In this document: in pieces, positions 50,416-58,925 of the stretch | How positions within the stretch are numbered: position 1 is the first letter of the stretch | Layout: the number at the start of each line of letters is the position of its first letter | Assembly (NCBI GenBank): GCA_045636025.1 | Contig: JAZTWP010000085.1 | Coordinates: forward strand, 7,319-71,318 | Origin: UBA1081 sp045636025 | Lineage (GTDB): Bacteria; Bacillota; Clostridia; Oscillospirales; Acutalibacteraceae | Length of the DNA: 64,000 nt | Reading direction: 5' to 3' | Notes under the pieces: generated by a model | What the model was told of the DNA's origin: nothing | Database searches by the model: none | What the model saw: only the letters and a program-made list of their open reading frames with translations | Translations under genes and position numbers: made by a program

Positions 50416-51543
50416 TTAGTTTTTCTCTGTGTCAGCATAGAGCTTTTTACGGCTTAAATCTTTTTGGTACTGTGTTTTGAAATATTCAGGGTCACGCTTG
50501 GCTAAAAGCATTCTGTTCCTTGCTATTATCTTTGCCTTTTCAGCAAATTCAGATGTTATTGTACCTCGTAAAGTTTCGGTACGAATGCAGCTGCAACGCT
50601 TATTATAAATATCCATAATGGGATTGTTTTCTGAGAGCTCCTTTTTACGGATTGCGGCAGCATACTGTCTGCAGGTAAGCTTTTGACCGTTTATCTTTTC
50701 AGGGGCTATGCCGTTGGTACAGTATTTCTGTTTTCTTGCACTCTGCATAAGAAAATATTTCCCGCAGACCTCACATCTTTTAGGGTAATGACCATAGTGC
50801 AAGCCCTCAAAGAAATCCGTAACAATGAAGCTATAAAAGCTATCAAAGTATAGCTTTCTTGCAACAGTTGTAAACTGACTCTTTGCATTTTTCTTGACCT
50901 CTATAAACTCTTCATTTACAGAGAATGTCTTGTTAACGAATATCTGATTTGCTACAGGCAAAAGATGTCCCTCATCGTGCTTTTCAATATCAGGCAGAGC
51001 TTTTACAAAAGCGATAAGGTTTTTATGAGCACAGTACATATCATCGCTGATATTATTGAAGAATGTAATAATTCTGGTTAACTCATTAATGATACCTTCA
51101 TACTCGTTTATATACTCGAAATCGCAGCGGCGGTAAACAGTATCAACTATGACTTCATCTTGGGGTATTAAACCAATTTCGGCTCTTTGCACAAAGTAAT
51201 CACAGATGCGTCGTCCCGTTTCTTCACTGAAGAGATATGCCACTCTTTCTCGGATAGTATCAAAGTCAAGGATACTGTAAATAGGAATGTTAGGCAGAGC
51301 TTTCAGTTCCTCAAGAATCATTCTGCCTGTATCGGTAAAATTACGGATGTTGAGATATCCGCACCTTAACTGCTTGAGAATATTGTGATTGATTTCGTCT
51401 GAAAAGACAGAAATTCTTGCAGCGGTATCATTTTTATAAAAAACATTCAAAAAATTTGTTGCGAATATACCGGCGGGATAGTTCTTTTTGTTCCAATATG
51501 CTCTTCCGTCACGGTATGCGACAGTCACAGAAAAGGCTCCCAT
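50416..51543 (-). CDS. DUF6076-like zinc-binding protein
   Basis: 375 aa. The C-terminal part has a zinc-ribbon pattern RCEVCGKYFLMQSARKQKYC with a further Cys in KLTCRQYAAA, like the CGNR-type fingers of DUF6076 proteins. The N-terminal 240 residues are helical and lack known motifs. RBS AAGGAGATG precedes ATG 51543. First gene of a minus-strand unit with the sigma-like gene. Proteins of this kind are typical island passengers; a transcriptional role is likely but unproven. Confidence 0.6.
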   Translation of the reverse strand: MGAFSVTVAYRDGRAYWNKKNYPAGIFATNFLNVFYKNDTAARISVFSDEINHNILKQLRCGYLNIRNFTDTGRMILEELKALPNIPIYSILDFDTIRERVAYLFSEETGRRICDYFVQRAEIGLIPQDEVIVDTVYRRCDFEYINEYEGIINELTRIITFFNNISDDMYCAHKNLIAFVKALPDIEKHDEGHLLPVANQIFVNKTFSVNEEFIEVKKNAKSQFTTVARKLYFDSFYSFIVTDFFEGLHYGHYPKRCEVCGKYFLMQSARKQKYCTNGIAPEKINGQKLTCRQYAAAIRKKELSENNPIMDIYNKRCSCIRTETLRGTITSEFAEKAKIIARNRMLLAKRDPEYFKTQYQKDLSRKKLYADTEKN

Positions 51544-51906
51544 AGTGCTATTTCATCTCCTTTTTTGAATTTTTGAGGTTATTTTACTATCTTTTTCGGA
51601 TGAAAAGTGTCAAAAACTGTATTTTCACAAAATTACTGTTTTCTTGTTACGGACTTTGATTTTCACTTGTTACTCTATAATGGGCGATTTTGCAAAAGTT
51701 CCCTATTAATTATATAGAGGGAGGTAAAAATCACCGTATCTGAGTTCAAAATAATTGTATCATACCTGATTGTATTATACAAATTTTACAGTCCCATAAA
51801 ACGGACTTCAGCGAGAAGTAAAAAACTGCTCTCAGAAAAAATAAGAGTAGGCTGTTGATAATATTTTGATTGAATGATATAATTTAACAAGATAGGAAGT
51901 GATAAA

Positions 51907-52623
51907 GTTGAAAAACTTAAGGCTATTCTTTTTGATTCCGGTAGAGTTCTTAACGGACCTGTTACGGGACATTGGTTTATAACACCTAACTTTTGGGAAT
52001 ATGTTGATAAGAGTGTTTTTGATTCTCTTAATAAAAGCAAAATTGCTCATGCCTTTGCCGAGGCTGATAAATATATTGTAGCTCAAAAACTTATGACAAC
52101 CAAAGAGGAAGAGTATCAACATTTTATAAAGTTCTATGAAATATTTTCATCACAGTTACCTGAATTAAAACTTACCTCCGACGCAATTGAAAACATTGCA
52201 AAAGATTTGGTTTTCAATCCTAAAAAGTATTCATTCTACGATGACGCACTTGAGATAGTTCACAAACTAAAGGGCAAATATAAATTAGCAATCGTGTCAG
52301 ATGCTTGGCCGTCACTTTTAGATGTTTACAATGAAAGCAATATGACTTCATATTTTGATTCAATTGTTATATCTTCTTTTCTCGGCACATCAAAACCTGA
52401 CAGTAAAATGTATAACACTGCTCTTCAAGAATTAAATGTAAAACCCGAAGAAGCAATATTTATTGATGACAGCTTGAAAAACTGCATGGGTGCTATGGTG
52501 GTTAGTATAAATACCGTTCTCCTTTGTAGGAACAAGCAAGCATATATTACAGAAAAAGTCAAAAGCATTGGTAAAGGATACAAAGTAATAAACGATTTAA
52601 AGCAACTATACAAATTTATATAA
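51907..52623 (+). CDS. HAD-family hydrolase with uncertain start
   Basis: The frame 51907-52623 encodes a complete HAD subfamily IA protein: ILFDSGRVLNG (motif I, second Asp replaced by Gly), LAIVSDAWPS (motif II), TSKPDSKMYNTAL (motif III Lys) and AIFIDDSLKNCMGA (motif IV Asp pair). No ATG, GTG or TTG lies in frame at the N-terminus; AGGAAGTGATAAAG at 51894-51907 offers a GTG and a TTG in other frames. Either an unusual start is used or a small frameshift has damaged it. The first in-frame ATG (52093) would remove motif I. Confidence 0.65.
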   Translation, partial: VEKLKAILFDSGRVLNGPVTGHWFITPNFWEYVDKSVFDSLNKSKIAHAFAEADKYIVAQKLMTTKEEEYQHFIKFYEIFSSQLPELKLTSDAIENIAKDLVFNPKKYSFYDDALEIVHKLKGKYKLAIVSDAWPSLLDVYNESNMTSYFDSIVISSFLGTSKPDSKMYNTALQELNVKPEEAIFIDDSLKNCMGAMVVSINTVLLCRNKQAYITEKVKSIGKGYKVINDLKQLYKFI

Positions 52624-52729
52624 AATACATACTCACATACACACTTGTTACTTCAACAGTAGCAGGTGTTTTTTTATATCCAAAATCCTAAATTCCGGTA
52701 TATGAATACTGCGTTAGATTTTTGGTAAA

Positions 52730-53170
52730 AGGGTCGTTGTGACCCTTTAGCAACTTATAATTTACTTTGTTTTCCCAATGGGAAACAAGTGCCCATTGGA
52801 ATCTTCGCATCATGTAATTCTGGTAGGTTCCCATTTTGGGGACCTACCAACTTTATATATCAAAAATATTTTTATGAAAGGAGTTTTAACATATGATTTA
52901 GCACAAACCACAATCTGAGCCAAAAACTCAATATTTGGCTCAACACAAAATTCAACTGAGCCACTTTGGCTCAAAAACGGTGCCACTTTTGGCAGCACTT
53001 TTATAAACAAAGAAAAAAGTGATGCTACTTACGGTGCCACAAAAAGCACTTGATTAAGGGCGCCCTTATCAGCGGTGAAGGAAGACAGACGAAGCACTTA
53101 ACTATCCTATGGATGTCTGTCCTACACCGTAGCGAGCAGGGAACTTGTACGGCAAGTTCCAAATTCTTTA
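52730..53170. other. Hairpin-rich region upstream of mobC, candidate oriT
   Basis: A series of inverted repeats fills 52624-53211: CCAATGGG/CCCATTGG (52775), GGTAGGT-CCC/GGG-ACCTACC (52822), TGAGCCA/TGGCTCA pairs (52916 and 52957), TGCCA/TGGCA (52981) and GGAACTT/AAGTTCC (53140). A good RBS at 52877-52884 is followed by ATG ATT TAG (52893-52901), a two-codon relic. The position just before mobC and the relaxase is typical of a transfer origin. Confidence 0.5.
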
Positions 53171-53211
53171 GGGTCCCTTAATCCCTAAAATCAAATGAAA
53201 GGAATGGTGAT

Positions 53212-53508
53212 ATGAATACTACACCAAAAGCTAAAACACAAAGGCTTGAAATCAGGGTAACGCCTGAAAGCAAAAAGAAGATTGAACGTTACGCTTCAAA
53301 ATGCGGATTAACTACAACTGAATATGTAACAAAAAGAGCATTGGGATTTACACCAAGAACGGTGTCGCCTGATGCTTTTTTTAATTTCTACGGAAAGCTC
53401 TGTGAAATCTGCAATAAGGATATGACACCCGAAACTGAAGCAAAGCTACTCGCTCTCATTGATGAAATCCACAGCGAAATACTCTCGCCCAAAAAAGGAG
53501 GTGAATGA
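53212..53508 (+). CDS. MobC-like mobilisation protein
   Basis: 98 aa, RBS AAAGGA. The N-terminal half is a ribbon-helix-helix type domain (RLEIRVTPESKKKIERYASKCGLTTTEYVTKRALG) as in relaxosome accessory proteins of the Tn1549/MobC kind. It would bind oriT and help the relaxase nick DNA. Its stop lies just before the relaxase gene, as in Tn1549-like elements. Confidence 0.82.
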   Translation: MNTTPKAKTQRLEIRVTPESKKKIERYASKCGLTTTEYVTKRALGFTPRTVSPDAFFNFYGKLCEICNKDMTPETEAKLLALIDEIHSEILSPKKGGE

Positions 53509-53511
53509 CCT

Positions 53512-54875
53512 ATTGCCACCACCGGATTCTGGCCCGTAAAGAGTCGACTTAAAGAAGTTATTCAGTATGCTGAAAATCCTGATAAAACAATTGATAAAAA
53601 GTATCTTGATGAGGATTTGTACCAAACACTGCAATATGCGAGAACGATAAGAAAACCGATGAGAAGCTTTATGTGTCTGCTATTAACTGTCCCGTACAAC
53701 GAGCCTATGAGCATATGATGACAACCAAGCTCCATTACGGAAAGCTTGGCGGTAATGTGGCTTATCACGGCTTTCAGAGCTTCAAAGAAAATGAAGTAAC
53801 ACCTGAAGAGTGTCACAGTATCGGCGTTGAAACTGCGAAGCGAATGTGGGGTGATGAATATGAGATTGTTGTAACCACTCACCTAGATAAACATCACCAC
53901 CTGCACAATCATTTTGTAGTTAATTCTGTTTCCTTCAGAACTGGCAGAAAGTTTGAAAATCATATTTCAGACCACTACAAGCTCCGTGAGATTTCTGATG
54001 CTATCTGCAAAGAACGAGGCAAATCAGTTCTTGAAAATGCACCCTTCTATGGTGGTGAAAAGGCCGCATATTGGATTCACAGGAAAGGCAACAAAACTCA
54101 CAGAGATATGCTCAGAGAGGATATTGAAATTTGCCTTACTGTTGCAACAAGTTGGGATGAATTCAGAAGAGTTCTTTTCACTATGGGATATGAGGTGGAT
54201 TACAGACGATTCACTATCAAAGCAAAGGATTGGGAAAGAGGTGTCAGGGTTGAAGGTCTTGGATATACCGTAGAAGGCATTGAAAAAAGATTCAATGAAA
54301 CCTATTACAGCGGACATCACCTTGCAGATTGGAACAACTTCTTCTATGCAAGGCGCAGATACTTTCCTCTTGAAACAGTCAGAAAGAAATTGGAGTTCGG
54401 TATTGAGCACGGCAAACGACCTGAGGTTATTTATGTAAACACAATGTTCCTTTTAATAATCTTGGTTTTTCAACTGCTGAAAGAGGTAGCTGATGCAATG
54501 CTCTTAACTCCGGAAATGAGGCACGCAGCAAAGGATATTAAACAGTATGTAGCTGATTATCATTTTCTGACCGACAATCAGATTCAGACTACTGACGATT
54601 TAGCAGTTACTATTGATGAAACCAAAGCAAAAATTGCCGAGCTTGAAGAAAAGCGAAGCAAGGCAGACAACAAAAAGCACAGAGCAAGTACTCCTGAAGA
54701 TAAGGATAGGTACAAAACCCTGCGTAAGGAGATAACACAAGAAATTACGCCGTTGAGAAAGAAGCTCAAGCAGGCGGAGGATATTCTTGATAAATCTCCT
54801 CATCTGTATGAGCTCTTGCAGAAAGAGCATCAGACAGAAATGAAGAAAATAAGAACAATACAAAGAAGCAGATAA
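53512..54875 (+). pseudogene. Relaxase (MobA/TnpZ type), frameshifted
   Basis: From ATT 53512 the frame reads IATTGFWPVKSRLKEV and matches the start of Tn1549-type relaxases, but its ATG appears changed to ATT. A one-base loss near 53640 shifts the frame (a stop follows at 53718). The remaining frame resumes at about 53641 (KKTDEKLYVSAINCPVQRAYEHMM) and continues to 54875 with the nicking-site histidines THLDKHHHLHNHF near 53880-53920 and a C-terminal coiled coil. The downstream frame alone (53673-54875, 400 aa) lacks the catalytic N-terminus. The element has probably lost self-mobilisation. Confidence 0.85.
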
Positions 54876-54947
54876 ACTCCAAGGAAAATCTTGGATTAAA
54901 TTCAATAAAATTGCCAATAATTATTAACGAGAGGAAGTGATAACTTA

Positions 54948-55196
54948 ATGCTCACAAAATTCCAGCTTGATCTCTGCAAAGCTGCAGAGATAGCTCTTTG
55001 CGATAAAAATACTCTGACTGATTTAAGAGATATTACTGTAGATAAAAGCAAAAGCGTTATGGAGAGAATAGAAAACTTTACCGGTCAGGTAAAGAATCCG
55101 TATCTCTTTAAGGTAGGAGATGTTATCGTAAAAGTAGCATATAGCGGCGGTAAAGATTTTTCAGGGGCTCTGAGCAGTGCTCTTTGTTCCTGCTGA
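54948..55196 (+). CDS. DUF6870-like small protein, 82 aa
   Basis: The pattern KAAEIALCDKNTLTDLRDITVDKSKSVMERIENFTGQVKNPYLFKVGDVIVKVAYS is that of small proteins (DUF6870) which commonly stand next to the serine recombinase in Clostridia mobile elements. RBS GAGAGGAAG. It precedes the recombinase by about 130 bases but has the recombinase promoter between. It could be a recombination accessory factor; that is inference. Confidence 0.6.
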   Translation: MLTKFQLDLCKAAEIALCDKNTLTDLRDITVDKSKSVMERIENFTGQVKNPYLFKVGDVIVKVAYSGGKDFSGALSSALCSC

Positions 55197-55228
55197 AATA
55201 TTTACCAAAAGCTAAATTAAAATTTTTA

Positions 55229-55287
55229 TTGAAATACAAGCGGAAGTATGCTACAATTCATTTGTAAGATTTGTGGTGCTTCCGCTT
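55229..55287 (+). promoter_or_regulatory. Sigma-A promoter with inverted repeat, recombinase of the spoVAD element
   Basis: TTGAAA (55229), a 17-base spacer and TACAAT (55252-55257). AAGCGGAAG (55238-55246) in the spacer is complementary to CTTCCGCTT (55279-55287) in the leader, an operator- or hairpin-like arrangement. Confidence 0.7.
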
Positions 55288-55321
55288 TGTTTATATAGAT
55301 AAACAAGTGGAGGTTATACTA

Positions 55322-57016
55322 ATGTATTCAAAATATAAGGATTATTTAGAGCAGCCTCAGAGGGAACTTAAAACCTGGAAGGCTGCTCTTTATATTCGTC
55401 TGTCCCGTGAGGACGGAGATAAATCAGAAAGCTATTCCATCACATCACAGCGTGAAATATTAAAGGAATATCTTAAGCTTCATCCCGATATTGAAGCACA
55501 CGATTTTTATGTTGATGACGGTTGGAGCGGTACTAACTTTGACCGTCCCGGTTTTGTACGAATGATGGAAGATATTTATGCGGGTACGGTTAACTGTGTT
55601 GTTGTAAAGGATTTGTCTCGTTTCGGACGAAATTACACAGATGCGGGTAATTATCTTGATAATGTTTTCGTAAGATTAAAGGTGCGTTTTATTGCTCTTA
55701 ATAACGGAATTGATACTGCTTCAAACAGTATGAACGCAGCAACACAGTGTATTTCCGTAGGTGTTACCAATGTTATAAATGAAAGCCTTGCTGCAACTAC
55801 TTCTGTGAACGTACGTGGTACTCTCAATGTAAACAGAGCACAGGGTAAGTTTATCGGCTCTTTTCCGACCTACGGATATTTAAAAGATCCGAATGATCAT
55901 CATCAGCTTATTATCGATGAAGAAACTGCACCTGTTATACGAATGATTTTTGAAAGATTTATAGCAGGACAAAGTATCATCGGTATTGCAAAAGCCTTGA
56001 ATGATGAGGGCATACCCAACCCGTCAATGCACAAAAAGCTGAAAGGTCTTAATTACCGTCACCCAATGGGCAAGAGTAATGATGGCTTGTGGCATGACAG
56101 CTCTGTACGTAGAATTCTGCAGAACGAAATGTATATAGGCAATATGGTTCAAGGCAAGAACACGACTATCAGCTACAAAATCAAGCAATGTCGAGCTATA
56201 CCTAAAGATGAGTGGATTATTGTTGAAAACACACACGAGGCGATTATTGATAAAGATACCTTCAATAAAGCACAGTCACTTTTCAGAAAGAATATCCGTT
56301 CTTCGCCCGTCAAAAAAGAGGTTGATTTGTTTTCGGGACTTGTCCGCTGTGCTGACTGCCACCGCATTATGAACAAGAAGACCAACAACCATTCCTACGG
56401 CACTTATCGCTATTACAGATGTATGACGTCAAGAAAAATGAGCAAGGATGCTTGTACAAATCACACAATCCGTATAGATAAGCTCGAAACTGCAGTACTT
56501 GTTACCCTGCAGAAAATGATTGATACCGCTATAGAGTTTGATGAAATTCTTGAGATAATCAATCAAAGCAGTAAACGAAAAAAGGAGTCAACACATCTTC
56601 AGAAGATGATTAAATCTCAATCTGCCGAGCGTGATAAGTGCATAAAAATGTCCCTTGATTTATACCCTGACTGGAAGCAAGGTGTAATTACAAGGGAAGA
56701 ATATATGCAGTTAAAAGCCAACCTTACCGAGAAAATCGAGTCAATAGACAGTACAATTCAAAGCCTTACAAAGACGGCTGAAGAATATGCTCAAGGTCTG
56801 AATAGTGAGAATGAGTTTATTTCACACTTCAAGCAGTACGGCAATATTGAGTCACTTAACAGACCTATGGTTGTTGAGCTGATTGATGAGATTCTTGTTC
56901 ACGAGGGCGGTAATATCACCATTAAATTCAAGTTCAATGATGCTTACGAAAATGTAGTTAACTATATTGAAATGAATAAGGAAATCGTTGAAGAAGCAGA
57001 TAAGAAGTCTGCGTAA
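55322..57016 (+). CDS. Large serine recombinase of the spoVAD element
   Basis: The start is ATG 55322 with GTGGAGG. 564 aa. The N-terminal catalytic domain has ALYIRLSRED with catalytic Ser28, DDGWSGTNFDRPGF and VKDLSRFGRNY. The recombinase domain includes GYLKDPNDHHQLIIDEETAPVI. A zinc ribbon (CADCHRIM ... YRCMTSRKMSKDAC, about 343-380), a coiled coil and a terminal VVELIDEILVHEGGNITIKF strand block follow. This is the TnpX/Tn1549 type. The gene is intact and is the obvious enzyme for excising the element from spoVAD. It is not closely related to the spoVT recombinase. Confidence 0.94.
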   Translation: MYSKYKDYLEQPQRELKTWKAALYIRLSREDGDKSESYSITSQREILKEYLKLHPDIEAHDFYVDDGWSGTNFDRPGFVRMMEDIYAGTVNCVVVKDLSRFGRNYTDAGNYLDNVFVRLKVRFIALNNGIDTASNSMNAATQCISVGVTNVINESLAATTSVNVRGTLNVNRAQGKFIGSFPTYGYLKDPNDHHQLIIDEETAPVIRMIFERFIAGQSIIGIAKALNDEGIPNPSMHKKLKGLNYRHPMGKSNDGLWHDSSVRRILQNEMYIGNMVQGKNTTISYKIKQCRAIPKDEWIIVENTHEAIIDKDTFNKAQSLFRKNIRSSPVKKEVDLFSGLVRCADCHRIMNKKTNNHSYGTYRYYRCMTSRKMSKDACTNHTIRIDKLETAVLVTLQKMIDTAIEFDEILEIINQSSKRKKESTHLQKMIKSQSAERDKCIKMSLDLYPDWKQGVITREEYMQLKANLTEKIESIDSTIQSLTKTAEEYAQGLNSENEFISHFKQYGNIESLNRPMVVELIDEILVHEGGNITIKFKFNDAYENVVNYIEMNKEIVEEADKKSA

Positions 57017-57023
57017 TATTATC

Positions 57024-57112
57024 AATAGGGTATATTTATTATTTATGATAATGATATTTATCAAAATGCGACAATATACCCTATTGACAAAAATTAAATT
57101 ATAATTTATACT
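57024..57112 (+). promoter_or_regulatory. Promoter and 13-bp inverted-repeat operator of the HipA-like gene
   Basis: AATAGGGTATATT (57024) and AATATACCCTATT (57073) are perfect complements 36 bases apart. The right arm runs into the -35 TTGACA (57084), which with a 17-base spacer and TATACT (57107) forms a strong sigma-A promoter. Confidence 0.75.
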
Positions 57113-57133
57113 ATAAAACAAGGAGTTGTTATA

Positions 57134-57988
57134 ATGGATTTTTCAAACTACGAAGTTAGTAATACATATTTTGGCGGAAGCGAAAAGAAAATAGGACTGA
57201 TTATCAGCGGCAGTGAATATATGATTAAATTTCAGAAGCAAACGGAGTTCGGTAAAAGGAACAATCATATATCAGAGTATATTGGCTCTCATATTTTTGA
57301 GCTTCTCGGTTTTAAGGTACAGGAAACCTATCTCGGCACATATAAGGGTGAGCAGGTTGTTGCCTGTAAAAGCTTTATAGAAGACGGTTATCAGTTTGTT
57401 CCTTTCAATGATGTAGGTGAGAGCACTTTAGACCAGGATAAGGAAAGATATCAGTATTCTTATACGGATATTATGAAAATGCTCCGTGATAATTCAAAGC
57501 TTACAAATGTTGATGAAACCATTGAGGCATTCTGGCAATTGTTTATTGTTGATGCTCTTCTCGGTAACTTTGACCGTCACGGTGCTAACTGGGGCTTTTT
57601 GAAGAAAGACAACAAATACACACTTGCTCCTATTTTTGATAATGGCTCATCATTATTCCCGGCAATGACCGATGAAGATGAAATGAAAGAGATTATTGGT
57701 TCACAGGAAGAAACCGACAAACGAATATTTACATTTCCTACATCTCAAATCAAGCTTCAAGGCAAGAAAAGCTCTTATTATGATGTTATTCACAGCCTTG
57801 AATTTGAAGAGTGTAACAAAGCATTGGTAAATGTATATAAGCGTATTTCCATAGAAAAAATAAACGAATTTATTGATAATGATGTTATATTTATTACTGA
57901 CTTACAAAAAGAGTTTTATAAGCATATGATAAAAAACAGATTTGAGAAAATCATCGAAGCATCTTTTGAAAATCTGATTAAGAGGTGA
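57134..57988 (+). CDS. HipA-like kinase of the spoVAD element
   Basis: 284 aa, RBS AAGGAG. A compact HipA/CtkA-type kinase: a glycine-rich ATP-loop region (FGGSEKKIGLIISGSEYMIKF), a catalytic segment VDALLGNFDRHGANWGFL (Asp-Arg-His and Asn) and a metal motif APIFDNGSSLFP. It is 5 bases ahead of a partner with a resolvase-type HTH, and a palindromic operator covers its promoter. A toxin-antitoxin or stress-kinase role is likely by family. The target is unknown. Confidence 0.8.
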   Translation: MDFSNYEVSNTYFGGSEKKIGLIISGSEYMIKFQKQTEFGKRNNHISEYIGSHIFELLGFKVQETYLGTYKGEQVVACKSFIEDGYQFVPFNDVGESTLDQDKERYQYSYTDIMKMLRDNSKLTNVDETIEAFWQLFIVDALLGNFDRHGANWGFLKKDNKYTLAPIFDNGSSLFPAMTDEDEMKEIIGSQEETDKRIFTFPTSQIKLQGKKSSYYDVIHSLEFEECNKALVNVYKRISIEKINEFIDNDVIFITDLQKEFYKHMIKNRFEKIIEASFENLIKR

Positions 57989-57992
57989 AAAA

Positions 57993-58775
57993 ATGAACTG
58001 TTACGAGGTTGATGCTCTAATATGCCTTAAGGATGACCTGGGTATAGAGTATGTAGTGTCGGAAATTGAATATAAGATATGGAAGAACGAAGAGTTTGAG
58101 TACAGATTCAGACCGAATTATTCTGTTATTGACCTTTTAGAAACTTCTCTGTTTCAGGGTATTCCCGGCATTGATTTAGATTTGAGGAAGGAGGAATACA
58201 TACGAAAGAATGCTGTTCCTACCTTTATTTCTGAAAGAGCACCGGCTTCTAACAGACAGGAGCTTTGGAAGCTGCTTGAAGATTGTAATATGCAATATCT
58301 TAATCAGCTTGAATGGTTAATCAGAACGGACACAAAGTATATCGGTGACCGCTTATATGTAAGAAAGCCTTACACGCAAAGCTTTTCTGATACAGTTAAT
58401 CTTGACAATGAAATATCAAAGTTAAAAAGGTCTTATGATATTCACAAGAAGCTGCTTGACGGAATCTGTGCAGGCTTCAATGTTGAATATGACGGATTAA
58501 TTATCAATGACAGTAATCGTAAGACCTGTTATGATTTGATTTACCGTTTATTCAGACGAGAATCCGAGCGTTTAAGAAAGCTTCAGAGCGACGGTATAAG
58601 CAAGGCAAAGAGCGAGGGTAAGTATCAGGGCAGAAAGTCAATCAGTGTTGATGACACAAAGCTTTACGAAGTATGGCGCAAGTATGAAAGTAAGAAGATT
58701 TCACTTGAAGAAGCAACAAAACTGCTGAATATCAGTGTATCCACATTTTACAGAAGAATAAAGAAGTTCCAATAA
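57993..58775 (+). CDS. HTH partner of the HipA-like kinase
   Basis: 260 aa. The C-terminal 60 residues are a Hin/resolvase-type DNA-binding domain (KAKSEGKYQGRKSISVDDTKLYEVWRKYESKKISLEEATKLLNISVSTFYRRIKKF). The N-terminal 180 residues have no catalytic serine-recombinase motif. They start with a strand pattern (DALICLKDDLGIEYVVSEIEYKIW) like partners of compact HipA kinases. It probably represses the pair through the inverted repeat at 57024-57085. Gene order (kinase first) is opposite to the pair at 10.8-12.2 kb. Confidence 0.68.
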   Translation: MNCYEVDALICLKDDLGIEYVVSEIEYKIWKNEEFEYRFRPNYSVIDLLETSLFQGIPGIDLDLRKEEYIRKNAVPTFISERAPASNRQELWKLLEDCNMQYLNQLEWLIRTDTKYIGDRLYVRKPYTQSFSDTVNLDNEISKLKRSYDIHKKLLDGICAGFNVEYDGLIINDSNRKTCYDLIYRLFRRESERLRKLQSDGISKAKSEGKYQGRKSISVDDTKLYEVWRKYESKKISLEEATKLLNISVSTFYRRIKKFQ

Positions 58776-58812
58776 ACAACAGTGTGCAGAGTAAAATCTG
58801 CACGCTGTTGTT
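58776..58812 (+). terminator. Terminator after the HipA-like pair
   Basis: An AACAACAG-GTGCAGA / TCTGCAC-CTGTTGTT stem (one bulged base per arm), T-rich sequence downstream. Confidence 0.8.
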
Positions 58813-58873
58813 GTTCAATTTTAAGAAAAAATAAAAAACTATTGACATGTCATAAAATATTGTATAGAATATA

Positions 58874-58902
58874 AGAGTAGAGAGAACATTTGTTCGCTCT
58901 AC
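58874..58902 (+). promoter_or_regulatory. Leader hairpin of the DUF4417-toxin gene
   Basis: AGTAGAG / CTCTACT with inner AAC/GTT. It follows a TTGACA (58843 region) / TAGAAT promoter and precedes RBS GGAGG. Confidence 0.55.
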
Positions 58903-58925
58903 TTTAATTTTTGTGGAGGTATTTA

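Noticed and set aside
52810..53010. Minus-strand 66-aa frame in the hairpin region
   Set aside because: It runs over a series of palindromes, lacks an RBS and has no protein-like pattern.
57993..58775. A third serine recombinase, because of the Hin-like C-terminus
   Set aside because: There is no catalytic Ser/Arg domain; only the DNA-binding domain resembles resolvases.
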